Assembly: GCA_026415715.1 (NCBI GenBank)
Contig: JAOAGO010000004.1
Coordinates: 1-60,836, forward strand
Direction of reading: 5' to 3'
Length of the DNA stretch: 60,836 bases
Source of the DNA: Chitinophagaceae bacterium
GTDB lineage: Bacteria > Bacteroidota > Bacteroidia > Chitinophagales > Chitinophagaceae
A model generated the notes under the pieces. That model was given only the letters and a program-made list of their open reading frames with translations, was not told where the DNA came from and ran no database searches. Positions 8,092 to 16,818 of this stretch are shown here, piece by piece. A program made the position numbers and the translations under genes. Within the stretch, counting starts at the first letter, position 1; each line of letters starts with the position of its first letter.

Positions 8092-8790
8092 ATGATGACC
8101 AACGACATTTTTCTTGTATCAATGATTTTTTTGGGTATCAGTTTTGTGGTATCGGCTATACTTAAAAGCAAGATAAACCGGTACAGTCAGGAGCTTTTAT
8201 CCAGCGGTCTTACCGGCCGGCAGGTAGCGGAGAAAATGCTTCGGGAAAACGGTATTTATGATGTACAGGTGATTTCGGTAGAAGGATTTTTAACCGATCA
8301 CTACAATCCGTTGAATAAAACAGTCAATCTCAGTCCGCAAGTGTACAACGGGACTACGGTTTCTGCGGCCGCCGTAGCGGCGCATGAGTGCGGGCATGCC
8401 ATACAGCATGCTACTCAGTACGGGCCATTGATGTTTCGGAGCCGTATGGTGCCTGTGGTTCAGTTCAGTTCAATGATTGTGAACTTGTTGCTTACCGTTG
8501 GATTAATAACAGTTGCTGTCAGTCAGAACCCCACTATATTATTTATCGGTATTTTAGCCATGGCCGTTATAGTACTCTTTACTTTAATTACTCTGCCTGT
8601 AGAATTTGATGCCAGCAAGCGAGCCTTAGAGTGGCTGAACAGAACAAATATTACCAATTCAGCAGAATATCCTAAGGCAAAAGATGCCTTGAAATGGGCC
8701 GCTATGACGTATGTGGTTGCTGCAATGGCAGCTGTCGTTCAGCTTATTCAATACATAATGATTTTTCTTCATAGCAGAGAAAGACATTAA
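8092..8790 (+). CDS. Membrane zinc metallopeptidase, YugP family
   Basis: The 232-residue protein belongs to the YugP-like neutral zinc metallopeptidase family (PF04298). It has one N-terminal membrane segment, the zinc-binding HEXXH motif H98-E-C-G-H102 in the cytoplasm-side loop (AAHECGHAIQHATQY), and two or three further hydrophobic segments (SSMIVNLLLTVGLITVAV, PTILFIGILAMAVIVLF). EFDASKRALEWL near residue 180 is a family signature that includes a probable third metal ligand (E). Substrate and role are unknown. It is a single-gene unit between radA and the Sus operon. Confidence 0.88.
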   Translation: MMTNDIFLVSMIFLGISFVVSAILKSKINRYSQELLSSGLTGRQVAEKMLRENGIYDVQVISVEGFLTDHYNPLNKTVNLSPQVYNGTTVSAAAVAAHECGHAIQHATQYGPLMFRSRMVPVVQFSSMIVNLLLTVGLITVAVSQNPTILFIGILAMAVIVLFTLITLPVEFDASKRALEWLNRTNITNSAEYPKAKDALKWAAMTYVVAAMAAVVQLIQYIMIFLHSRERH

Positions 8791-8924
8791 TAAATATTAA
8801 AGTTAGTATATATAAAAAGTTTCGTTTTTAGTTTAAGTTTTTTACAAATTGCTTTTCAATTAATTAATTAATATTGGTTTATAACTTATAAATTTTCCTC
8901 ATTAACAGCTTCTTCAAAATTTTT

Positions 8925-8954
8925 TTGTAATTATTTAACAATATTATAATTTCG
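8925..8954 (+). promoter_or_regulatory. Promoter of the SusC/SusD operon
   Basis: TTG at 8925-8927 and TAATTTCG at 8947-8954 (one mismatch to TAnnTTTG) are separated by 19 nt, the preferred spacing. The predicted start is near 8961, about 32 nt before the susC-like ATG. Confidence 0.55.
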
Positions 8955-8992
8955 CTCCACTCAAAATAACACTTATTTAAAATTTTTTATTT

Positions 8993-11900
8993 ATGAAAAA
9001 AATTGTCCTGCTTTTCTTGAGCAGTTTTCTTTTTTTTCAAGCTGTAAATGCTCAGAATATAGAGGTAAGGGGAAAAGTTACCGATGATAAGGGTAATCCT
9101 GTCTCCGGAGCCTCTGTGGTCAGAAAAGGTACCCGGGTTGGGACTACTACCGATAACAACGGTAATTTTAAAATTACAGTACCCAGGGATGCGGTTTTAG
9201 TAATTACCAGCATAGGGTTTAATCGTACTGAGGTATCCGCTTCCAATGCGTCCAATATAGTATTATCTACTGCAGCCGGTGAAATATCGGAAGTGGTGGT
9301 AACTTCATTTGGTATTAAGCGGGAAAAGAAAGCGCTGGGATATGCGGTAGCCACGGTTGAATCCAAACTGCTTGAGCAAAGACCCGAATCGGATGTAGTG
9401 CGTATTTTAAACGGAAAAGCGCCCGGCGTGGATATTTTAAACACGAGCGGTATTTCAGGTAGCGGTACAAATATTATCATTCGGGGTGTAAATACCATTA
9501 CGGGTACTTCTACCCCGCTTTTTGTTGTGGATGGAGTACCCTTTGATGCTTCCACTACGCCGCAGGCGAGTTTTGTTTACGGAAATACCACTTCCAGCCG
9601 CTTTCTGGATTTGGATCCTAATAATATTGAAAATATCAGTGTACTCAAAGGACTCAGCGCTACACTGTTATACGGAGAGCTCGGCCGAAACGGGGTGGTG
9701 CTGATTACTACGAAAAGCGGTAGCGGAAGAAAATTGCAGAAAAAATCCGAAGTTACCGTTACGCAATCTTATTTTCATAACAAAGTAGCCAATCTTCCCG
9801 ATTATCAGGATACGTATGGCGGTGGATTCGATCAGAGTCTTAACCTTCTGTTTTTCAGTAACTGGGGAGCAAAGTTTGAAAATCCGCCCAGAAAAGTGGC
9901 ACACCCGTATGACCGTGTGGCGTTGCATGCGGCATTTCCGCAGTTTAATCAAATACCGGGACCGAATAACGACACCATTTATGAGTTTAAACCTTATAAC
10001 AGTGTGCCCCGTTTCTTCAGAACCGGTATTCTGGCTACAACGTCGGTAAATCTTCAAACAAGCGGACAGAATTATAATTATGGAGTTTCTTATTCTTATA
10101 CATATGATAAAGGATTTACACCGGGTAATACGGTGAGAAAAAATAATTTCTCCCTTGGAGGGTCGGTAAAATTTGCCAATAAACTGGATGTATCCGGTAC
10201 ATTTAATTATGCTATAACGGATTTCAAATCTCCTCCGGTTTCTACCAGTTTTGGAAGTAATCCTACCGTATCTTCCGTATTTGGTAACCTTATTTACACA
10301 CCCAGGGCTGTTGATATGATTGGTTTGCCCTGGGAAAATCCCTTGGATAAGTCTTCGGTTTATTACAGGGCAAATAATGACATACAGCATCCGTTGTGGA
10401 CGGTAAATAACTCATTTACCGGACAAAAGATAAACCGCATATTCGGTAATCTGAAATTTACTTACCCTCTGATGAAGGGCATGAATCTTACCTATCGTGT
10501 CGGATATGACAACTATACAGACTATAACTATCTTTCTCAAAACAGAGGTGGGGTTGTAGGCCCTGACCTTATTTACAGAAGAGGTATTCACCGTACGGTA
10601 CACGGTATAAATACTATATGGGATCATTCTGTTTTACTGGATTATGCAAAGACGTTGAGCTCTGCATGGAAATTAAATCTTGATGCCGGCTTCAACTCAC
10701 AGGAAAGGCTTTATGAACAAAGCGGACAACGTAGTACACAGCAGCTGGTTTATGGCTTATTTGATCATGACAATTTTATTGTGCACGACAATTTTGATGA
10801 AGGAGGAGGCGAGTTGGACTTCAAGTCAAAACAATTGAGTATCGGGGTATTTACTCAGGCTACAATGGCTTATAACGAATATTTATTCTTCACCATCGGT
10901 GGAAGAAACAGCTGGACGTCTAATCTGGAAAAAAATAACAGAAGCCTGTTTTACCCCAGTTTTTCGGTTTCCTATATTGCCAGTCAGGGAATAGAAGCGT
11001 TGCGAAACAGCAAGAACGTAAATTATCTGAAAACCCGTTTTGGTTACGCTACCAGTGCTAATTTCGGATTCCCATACAGAACAAGACCTATTCTTTCTAT
11101 AAATACGAATGTATTTGAAGATAGGGTAGGAAATGTAATCAATACCAACAGCATCAGCAATCGTCTGGCTAACCCGGATTTGAAACCCGAATTATTAAGT
11201 GAGTTTGAATGGGGGCTTGAGGGTAAATTTTTCAAAAATATTGTGAGTGTGGATTTGACCCTGTATCGCCGACTGTCTAAAGACCAGATTCTTGACAGGC
11301 AGTTAGACCCATCAACCGGATTTACCGTTCAATCCATCAATGCCGGAAATGTAACCAATAAAGGAATAGAATTAGGGCTTGGGGTAACTCCTGTCAATAA
11401 TAAGAACTGGCGCTGGGAGCTGAACGCCAACTTTACTTTGAACAGAAACAAAGTCTCCGATTTACCGGATGATATCAAACAAATCGTAATTGATGGTTTC
11501 AGCAATGAAGGGTTGTTTGCCATTAACGGTCATCCTTTAGGTGTAATTCAGGCAAATTATGTGGTGAAAATTGACCCCAAAACATTACAGCCCACCGGCG
11601 ATCCCCGAAAAGGTGTAAGATTAGTGAGTCCCAGCGGCGATTACGTAGCCTCTTCACAAATAGGGATTATAGGCGATCCGAATCCTGATTTTAAACTGGT
11701 GGGCATGAGCACCCTTTCCTTTAAAGGATTCAGTTTCCGTATGCAGTGGGATTGGACACAAGGCGGCGACATGCTGGCATATACACCCGGTACCTTAGTG
11801 GGAAGGGGTCTGACTAAAGATACGGATTTTGATCGCTTGCTTCCGTGGATACTCCCGGGCGTGCAGGCCGACGGCACTCCGAATACTGTACAAATCAGCA

Positions 11901-12220
11901 CCAGTCAGGCATTCTTTAATAATTTCAGCGGATTTTTCAGCATGCAGGACCTGATTACATATGATGCCACGAATATCAGGCTCCGTGAAGCATCACTATC
12001 ATACACAGTGCCCGGCAAATTATTAAGTAAAACTCCGTTTGGAAGCGCTTCGGTAACCTTTTCCGGACAGAACCTGTGGTACAATGCACCAAACTTTCCT
12101 AAATACACCAACTTCGATCCTGAAGTTTCCAGTTTGGGCGTAAGTAATGTAAGAGGGCTTGAATATCTGGCCGGCCCTACTTCCAAACGTTATGGGGTAA
12201 GCTTAAGGTTGACCTTCTGA
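8993..12220 (+). CDS. SusC/RagA-family TonB-linked outer membrane transporter
   Basis: The 1075-residue protein has a signal peptide (residues 1-20, ending NAQ), a carboxypeptidase-regulatory-like beta domain (about 22-105, RGKVTDDKGNPVSGASV), the plug domain (about 115-250, with LNGKAPGVDI, IIIRGVNTITG and PLFVVDGVPFD) and a 22-strand beta-barrel that ends in aromatic RYGVSLRLTF. These transporters import polymers or peptides too large for porins, energised by TonB and capped by a SusD lipoprotein. It is first in a three-gene operon with a good promoter. No sigma/anti-sigma pair, hybrid two-component regulator, glycoside hydrolase or peptidase is adjacent, so the substrate cannot be deduced. 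Confidence 0.93.
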   Translation: MKKIVLLFLSSFLFFQAVNAQNIEVRGKVTDDKGNPVSGASVVRKGTRVGTTTDNNGNFKITVPRDAVLVITSIGFNRTEVSASNASNIVLSTAAGEISEVVVTSFGIKREKKALGYAVATVESKLLEQRPESDVVRILNGKAPGVDILNTSGISGSGTNIIIRGVNTITGTSTPLFVVDGVPFDASTTPQASFVYGNTTSSRFLDLDPNNIENISVLKGLSATLLYGELGRNGVVLITTKSGSGRKLQKKSEVTVTQSYFHNKVANLPDYQDTYGGGFDQSLNLLFFSNWGAKFENPPRKVAHPYDRVALHAAFPQFNQIPGPNNDTIYEFKPYNSVPRFFRTGILATTSVNLQTSGQNYNYGVSYSYTYDKGFTPGNTVRKNNFSLGGSVKFANKLDVSGTFNYAITDFKSPPVSTSFGSNPTVSSVFGNLIYTPRAVDMIGLPWENPLDKSSVYYRANNDIQHPLWTVNNSFTGQKINRIFGNLKFTYPLMKGMNLTYRVGYDNYTDYNYLSQNRGGVVGPDLIYRRGIHRTVHGINTIWDHSVLLDYAKTLSSAWKLNLDAGFNSQERLYEQSGQRSTQQLVYGLFDHDNFIVHDNFDEGGGELDFKSKQLSIGVFTQATMAYNEYLFFTIGGRNSWTSNLEKNNRSLFYPSFSVSYIASQGIEALRNSKNVNYLKTRFGYATSANFGFPYRTRPILSINTNVFEDRVGNVINTNSISNRLANPDLKPELLSEFEWGLEGKFFKNIVSVDLTLYRRLSKDQILDRQLDPSTGFTVQSINAGNVTNKGIELGLGVTPVNNKNWRWELNANFTLNRNKVSDLPDDIKQIVIDGFSNEGLFAINGHPLGVIQANYVVKIDPKTLQPTGDPRKGVRLVSPSGDYVASSQIGIIGDPNPDFKLVGMSTLSFKGFSFRMQWDWTQGGDMLAYTPGTLVGRGLTKDTDFDRLLPWILPGVQADGTPNTVQISTSQAFFNNFSGFFSMQDLITYDATNIRLREASLSYTVPGKLLSKTPFGSASVTFSGQNLWYNAPNFPKYTNFDPEVSSLGVSNVRGLEYLAGPTSKRYGVSLRLTF

Positions 12221-12258
12221 TTTTGAAATAAATTTTTTATATTATAAAAATTATGATT

Positions 12259-13941
12259 ATGAAAAAAATCTGGGTTCTGGCGTTTATCGTAATAACTCTA
12301 TTTGGCTGTAAAAAGCTGGATAACTATCTTGAAAATCCCAATAGCCTTCCGCCAGAAAATGCAAGTGCTGACCTATATCTGACACAAGCGCAAATCAGCT
12401 TTGCAAGCTTTTTCAATACAGCCTCTGATTTTGGTATGGAATTAACCCGAATGCTTCACATGTTCGGGCCGCGCTATGATAACGCTTATCAACCGCAGAG
12501 TTATGACGGTTTATGGACAACGGCCTACACCGGAGTTTTAAAGCATATTGACGCCTTGATTCCAATTGCCACCAATGAGAAAAAATTTGTAAATACGGCA
12601 ATTGCGAAAACGCTTAAGGCCTACACTCTTATGACATTGGTTGACATGTTTGGTGATGTACCGATGAGCGAAGCCAATCAAGGGGTAAATAATTTAAATC
12701 CTAAACCAGAGGCAGGAGCCACCGTTTATAACAATTGTCTTGCTCTGCTGGACAGCGCTTTGGCTGATTTGAATAAGACCGCAGGTGCAAACCCCGGCGT
12801 TCTGGATCTTTTTTACGGAGGTAATGTAGCAAGGTGGAGAGCATTGATCAAGACACTCAAATTAAGAGCTTTTATTACCCTTCGTATGGTAGATCCTTCT
12901 GTAGGCTCAAAAATTCAGGCTCTGATTACTGAGAATGATTTAGTGGATACCGATGCGGAAGATTTTGAATTCAGATACAGCCGAAAAGGGGCCAATCCCA
13001 ACAGTCGCCATCCGCGTTATGTAGCCAATCATACTTCAACCGGCGCGGGCGACTATATGGCTAATTATTTTATGTGGTGTCTGGTTCAGGAAAAAGGAAG
13101 CGGCGATGCAAACAACGATCCCAGGACTAGATATTATTTATATCGCCAACGCACTAACTATGCGGAAGTTGATGCTAACACCATTAACTGCTTTGGTCAG
13201 GCATACCCAGGACATTATGCCACTAATTTGACTAACCCATACATTGGTGGTACATATAACATGCCTTTCTGCTTGTTAATATCAGGTTACTGGGGCAGAG
13301 ATCATGGAGATGATAGCGGAATTCCACCAGATGGACAAAGAAGAACTACGGTTGGCATTTACCCTTTCGGGGGTAGATTTGATAATAATCAGGGAGCTAA
13401 TGTTGCAGTTGACTTTGGGGCTCAGGGAGCAGGAATTCAGCCTATCTGGCAGTCCAGTTTTACGGAGTTTCTAATAGCTGAATATGAGTTGCTGATAAAT
13501 AACAATATTGCAAATGCCAGAACCAGAATGGAAAATGGCATCAGAAAGTCAATTAATAAAGTGATCAACTTTCCCGCTGCCATCGGCTATACAGAAACCA
13601 TACCGGCAACCCGGGTGCCCGATGCTGCACGAATCAACGGTTATGTAAATAAAGTACTGAATGCATACGACACAAGAACAACTACCGGCGATCGCCTGAA
13701 CATTATCATGAAAGAATTTTATCTGGCCTTATGGGGAAATGGAATAGACGCATACAATATGTACCGCAGAACAAACAAGCCGGACAATATGCAATATACT
13801 CTTACGGAAAATCCCGGAGTCTATATCAACTCCCACTTATATCCTTCAGTATTCGTAAACCGGAATTTGAATGCACAGCAAAAAGCAAATGTGGGCGTAC
13901 AGGTATTCTGGGATAAAAATCCGCCAAACTCAAGAAGATAA
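12259..13941 (+). CDS. SusD/RagB-family nutrient-binding outer membrane lipoprotein (SusD-like 2)
   Basis: The 560-residue lipoprotein starts at 12259 (MKKIWVLAFIVITLFGC, lipobox cysteine at residue 17); an ATG 6 nt earlier is also possible. It has the alpha-helical SusD fold with TPR-like helices (AKTLKAYTLMTLVDMFGDVP, WRALIKTLKLRAFI). The C-terminus (VFVNRNLNAQQKANVG) fits the SusD-like 2 subfamily more than classical SusD. It would cap the SusC barrel encoded 38 nt upstream and bind the ligand at the cell surface. A glycine/asparagine-rich loop near residues 320-390 may form the binding face. Confidence 0.92.
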   Translation: MKKIWVLAFIVITLFGCKKLDNYLENPNSLPPENASADLYLTQAQISFASFFNTASDFGMELTRMLHMFGPRYDNAYQPQSYDGLWTTAYTGVLKHIDALIPIATNEKKFVNTAIAKTLKAYTLMTLVDMFGDVPMSEANQGVNNLNPKPEAGATVYNNCLALLDSALADLNKTAGANPGVLDLFYGGNVARWRALIKTLKLRAFITLRMVDPSVGSKIQALITENDLVDTDAEDFEFRYSRKGANPNSRHPRYVANHTSTGAGDYMANYFMWCLVQEKGSGDANNDPRTRYYLYRQRTNYAEVDANTINCFGQAYPGHYATNLTNPYIGGTYNMPFCLLISGYWGRDHGDDSGIPPDGQRRTTVGIYPFGGRFDNNQGANVAVDFGAQGAGIQPIWQSSFTEFLIAEYELLINNNIANARTRMENGIRKSINKVINFPAAIGYTETIPATRVPDAARINGYVNKVLNAYDTRTTTGDRLNIIMKEFYLALWGNGIDAYNMYRRTNKPDNMQYTLTENPGVYINSHLYPSVFVNRNLNAQQKANVGVQVFWDKNPPNSRR

Positions 13942-13977
13942 ACAAATAACGAAATTATAAATTAAATAATAAAAACT

Positions 13978-14865
13978 ATGAGAAAAATTATTTCAGTATT
14001 AATCTTAATGGCACTTGTCCTTACATCCTGCAAAAAAGGACAAATAAACGGGGATTATCGTGAGCTTGGTATCGGTTCTTATCTGACCCGTGTAGCCATC
14101 GGAAACATTATTATAGATTATTCAAATCTCAGTAATTCAAAAGTAGATGTAACCGTAAGAGAATACGGAACTCCGGTTTCTAAGGTTATTGTATATGTTA
14201 CAAAAGGAAGCTCGGCAACTACCAATAAATCGCTTTGGAAAAAAGTAAAAGAGTTTCCTTATAATGGCGACACGAAACTGGAAATCACGGCTGCAGAACT
14301 TGCCGCTGCTTTAAATATTCCCGTCACAGGTTTGGAAACAGGAGAAACTTATACTTTTTATAATCAGGCTGTCAGTAAAGACGGGCAAGTACACGATATA
14401 ACCAATACTGGGTCCGGGTTTTACGGAAATCCAAATTACAATATGTTAATGACCTGGCAGGCCGTAGTAGTTTGTCCCTTTAATGCCGCAGCGTGGGGAG
14501 GTGTGGGTGCCGTATTTTCTGCCCGGGTACTGGAAGACGGATGGGCTGACTACTCTCCGGGAGATATTATTTCAAATATTGAAATTACCAGCCCTACCCA
14601 GCTAAAATTTAACAGAATGTGGCTCACCGATCCCTCTGATACAAGACCGGTTCTGGTTAATATTAATGCTGCTACCGGCGCAGCTACAGTGCCACGCCAG
14701 ATTTACGGAGATTATGCCGCTTTTGGAATCTCAGACATTTCCTGTGCTTCTACGGGTACAAATAACTGGGTATTTTCCTGTGTAAATAGAATTACTCTCA
14801 CATTGAATCATATGGCCGGTACGGTGAACTATGGAACTTACGTACTTCGTCTCCAAAAACTGTAA
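13978..14865 (+). CDS. Lipoprotein of unknown function, third gene of the Sus-type operon
   Basis: The 295-residue product has a lipoprotein signal (MRKIISVLILMALVLTSC, cysteine at residue 18). The rest is beta-rich with no motif I recognise; residues about 30-125 look like an immunoglobulin or fibronectin-like domain (DVTVREYGTPVSKVIVYV..., ETGETYTFYNQAV). It follows the susD-like gene by 36 nt and is followed by a strong terminator, so it belongs to the operon. By position it is likely a surface glycan- or peptide-binding lipoprotein of the SusE/SusF kind, but that is inference from context only. Confidence 0.75.
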   Translation: MRKIISVLILMALVLTSCKKGQINGDYRELGIGSYLTRVAIGNIIIDYSNLSNSKVDVTVREYGTPVSKVIVYVTKGSSATTNKSLWKKVKEFPYNGDTKLEITAAELAAALNIPVTGLETGETYTFYNQAVSKDGQVHDITNTGSGFYGNPNYNMLMTWQAVVVCPFNAAAWGGVGAVFSARVLEDGWADYSPGDIISNIEITSPTQLKFNRMWLTDPSDTRPVLVNINAATGAATVPRQIYGDYAAFGISDISCASTGTNNWVFSCVNRITLTLNHMAGTVNYGTYVLRLQKL

Positions 14866-14896
14866 TATCAATTTATTGCCATTCTGATCAGAAAAG

Positions 14897-14924
14897 AGCC
14901 CCCTGTTTCAAGGGGGCTTTTTTT
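14897..14924 (+). terminator. Intrinsic terminator of the SusC/SusD operon
   Basis: AGCCCCCT (14897-14904) pairs perfectly with AGGGGGCT (14911-14918) around a 6-nt loop and is followed by a run of seven T. It lies between convergent genes; on the other strand the stem is followed by TCTTTTC, so it may also stop rng transcription. Confidence 0.85.
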
Positions 14925-14937
14925 GAAAAATGATGAT

Positions 14938-16491
14938 TTAAAATTTTATCTCTTCATCATTCTCATCAAAAAAACGATACTCAGTGAGTTGGTAGTTGGT
15001 GTTTTGATGTAAATTGATTTTTTGTCCGTACTTTCTTCTCCATCGGGCAATTTTGTTATTCCAAAACCACCCTTTTTTGAGGTAAGCATACAGAATCGGA
15101 TGCACAACCAGCGTTAGTTTTTTATGTTTGTGCGTAACCAGATAACTGATTGTTTTTTCAATTTCATCTTCCAGCAACAACGTAGATGAAATTTTTCCCG
15201 TGCCCCGACAGCTCGGGCAGGTTTCCTGCGTATTGATATTTATTTCAGGCCGCATCCGCTGCCGGGTAATCTGCATCAGTCCGAATTTTGAAATCGGCAG
15301 TATAGCATGTTTTGCCCGGTCTGCTTTCATAAATTCTTCCATCTTTTCATATAACTTTCTTTTATTTTCCGGCAGTTTCATGTCTATAAAGTCTATCACA
15401 ATAATTCCCCCTAAATCACGTAAACGCAACTGTCGGGCTATTTCTTCTGCCGCTTCTAAATTCGTTTCCAGGGCATTTTGCTCCTGATTACTACCCACGC
15501 TTTTGTAGCCGCTGTTTACATCAATCACATGCAGGGCTTCCGTATGTTCAATAATCAGATAAGCACCACTGTTCAGATTTACCGTTTTACCAAATGATGA
15601 TTTTAACTGTTTGGTGATACCCATCATATCAAACAACGAAGACCCGTTCTGATAATAGCTGACAATACCGGCCTTTTCGGGAGCTATTCGCAATATATAA
15701 TTTTTTGCATCCTGGTATATCTCTTTACTATTTATGACAATGCGGTTAAAATCTTCATTTAACAAATCTCTGAGAATACTGGTCGTTTTAGCTTCTTCAC
15801 TATGTATGCGGGCCGGGGCAGCAGCTCCTTTCAGGTTTCTTATAACCCTATTCCATTTTTCCAGCAGTTCCAGCAAATCTTCATGTAATTCTGCCGTTTT
15901 TTTTCCTTCTGCCGCGGTACGAACAATAACGCCGAAATTTTTGGGTTTGATGGATTCTACAATTTTCTGAAGCCGCTTTCTTTCTTCCGAGGAATGGATT
16001 TTTCGTGATACGGCCACAATATCATTAAAGGGAGTAAGCACTACCAGGCGCCCCGGTAAAGAAATTTCACAACTCAGCCTGGGTCCCTTGGCGGCTATGG
16101 GTTCTTTTAATATTTGTACAAGTAGGTTTGGTTTACCGCCAAGCACTTCGCTGATTTTTCCGGTTTTTAATATTTCCGGTTCAAGTACAAAGCGGGAAAA
16201 ATCAAGAATACCATCGCTTTTATCCTGAATGCATTGGTGGGTGAATTTCAGAATGGAACGGATGTAGGGGCTCAAATCGGTATAGTGTAAAAAAGCGTCT
16301 TTTTCATAGCCTACGTCCACAAAAGCGGCATTCAGGCCGGGGATAAGTTTTTTCACCTTGCCCAGATAAAGGTCACCCACAGCAAAACGGGTATCGTTTT
16401 TTTCGCTGTGCAGTTCAACCAGCTTTTTATCTTCCAGCAGGGCTATTTGCACGCCATTAGAAGAGGCGTTAATGATAAGCTCTTTATTCAT
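14938..16491 (-). CDS. rng: Ribonuclease G (RNase E/G family)
   Basis: The 517-residue protein is an RNase E/G catalytic domain without the long C-terminal scaffold of RNase E. It processes rRNA and decays mRNA in the cytoplasm. Seen: an S1 RNA-binding domain at about 37-125 (VGDLYLGKVKKLIPGLNAAFVDVG), the metal-binding catalytic aspartates in HVIDVNSG and GGIIVIDFIDMK, the 5'-sensor region between them, and the zinc-link cysteines CPSCRGTGKI near residue 440. It heads the leftward part of a conserved Bacteroidota cluster with the 31-codon gene, the TPR gene and the HU gene. A 9-bp inverted repeat lies in its upstream region. Confidence 0.94.
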   Translation of the reverse strand: MNKELIINASSNGVQIALLEDKKLVELHSEKNDTRFAVGDLYLGKVKKLIPGLNAAFVDVGYEKDAFLHYTDLSPYIRSILKFTHQCIQDKSDGILDFSRFVLEPEILKTGKISEVLGGKPNLLVQILKEPIAAKGPRLSCEISLPGRLVVLTPFNDIVAVSRKIHSSEERKRLQKIVESIKPKNFGVIVRTAAEGKKTAELHEDLLELLEKWNRVIRNLKGAAAPARIHSEEAKTTSILRDLLNEDFNRIVINSKEIYQDAKNYILRIAPEKAGIVSYYQNGSSLFDMMGITKQLKSSFGKTVNLNSGAYLIIEHTEALHVIDVNSGYKSVGSNQEQNALETNLEAAEEIARQLRLRDLGGIIVIDFIDMKLPENKRKLYEKMEEFMKADRAKHAILPISKFGLMQITRQRMRPEININTQETCPSCRGTGKISSTLLLEDEIEKTISYLVTHKHKKLTLVVHPILYAYLKKGWFWNNKIARWRRKYGQKINLHQNTNYQLTEYRFFDENDEEIKF

Positions 16492-16533
16492 CTCCCTTCA
16501 CTCTCCCCCTGACCCCCTTGTGGCGAAGCGCTT

Positions 16534-16599
16534 ATCCGGTTGTGTAATTTTTTGCCGGAATATTTGAGTATGAAAAAATCAGAAAGCAAGCAACCGGAT
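16534..16599. repeat. Inverted repeat in the rng leader
   Basis: ATCCGGTTG (16534-16542) and CAACCGGAT (16591-16599) are exact reverse complements separated by 48 nt, located 43-108 nt upstream of the rng start. It could form a leader hairpin in the rng mRNA. Confidence 0.5.
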
Positions 16600-16682
16600 T
16601 CAAATAATCAGAATGAAACGGATTAAACCTGCTCAATAAAAACAAATCATCCGTAGTACATTCTGGTAAGAATAAACAATAA

Positions 16683-16778
16683 TCAACGGTTCTTTTTCTT
16701 GTGCCTGTTTTTCCTTAAACGTTTCTTACGCTTATGGGTTGCAATTTTGTGACGCTTACGTTTTCTTCCACAAGGCAT
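16683..16778 (-). CDS. 31-residue highly basic protein, AURKAIP1/COX24-like ribosome-associated type
   Basis: The minus strand from ATG at 16778 to TGA at 16683 encodes 31 residues, of which about 20 are Lys, Arg or His (start MPCGRKRKRHKIATHKRKKR). Very short, very basic reading frames of this pattern are found across Bacteroidota directly upstream of rng and are annotated as AURKAIP1/COX24 domain proteins, related to mitochondrial ribosomal protein mS38. It lies between rng and the TPR gene on the same strand. The basic composition, the position and the absence of frame breaks support a real gene, probably a small-subunit ribosomal protein. Confidence 0.75.
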   Translation of the reverse strand: MPCGRKRKRHKIATHKRKKRLRKNRHKKKNR

Positions 16779-16818
16779 AATCAGTTTTTTAATGTTATTA
16801 AATGATGTTTATAAAATA

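Noticed and set aside
16570-16626. Short plus-strand frame of 18 codons (MKKSESKQPDSNNQ...) in the rng leader
   Set aside because: Very short, low complexity and opposite to the leader; no support for translation.
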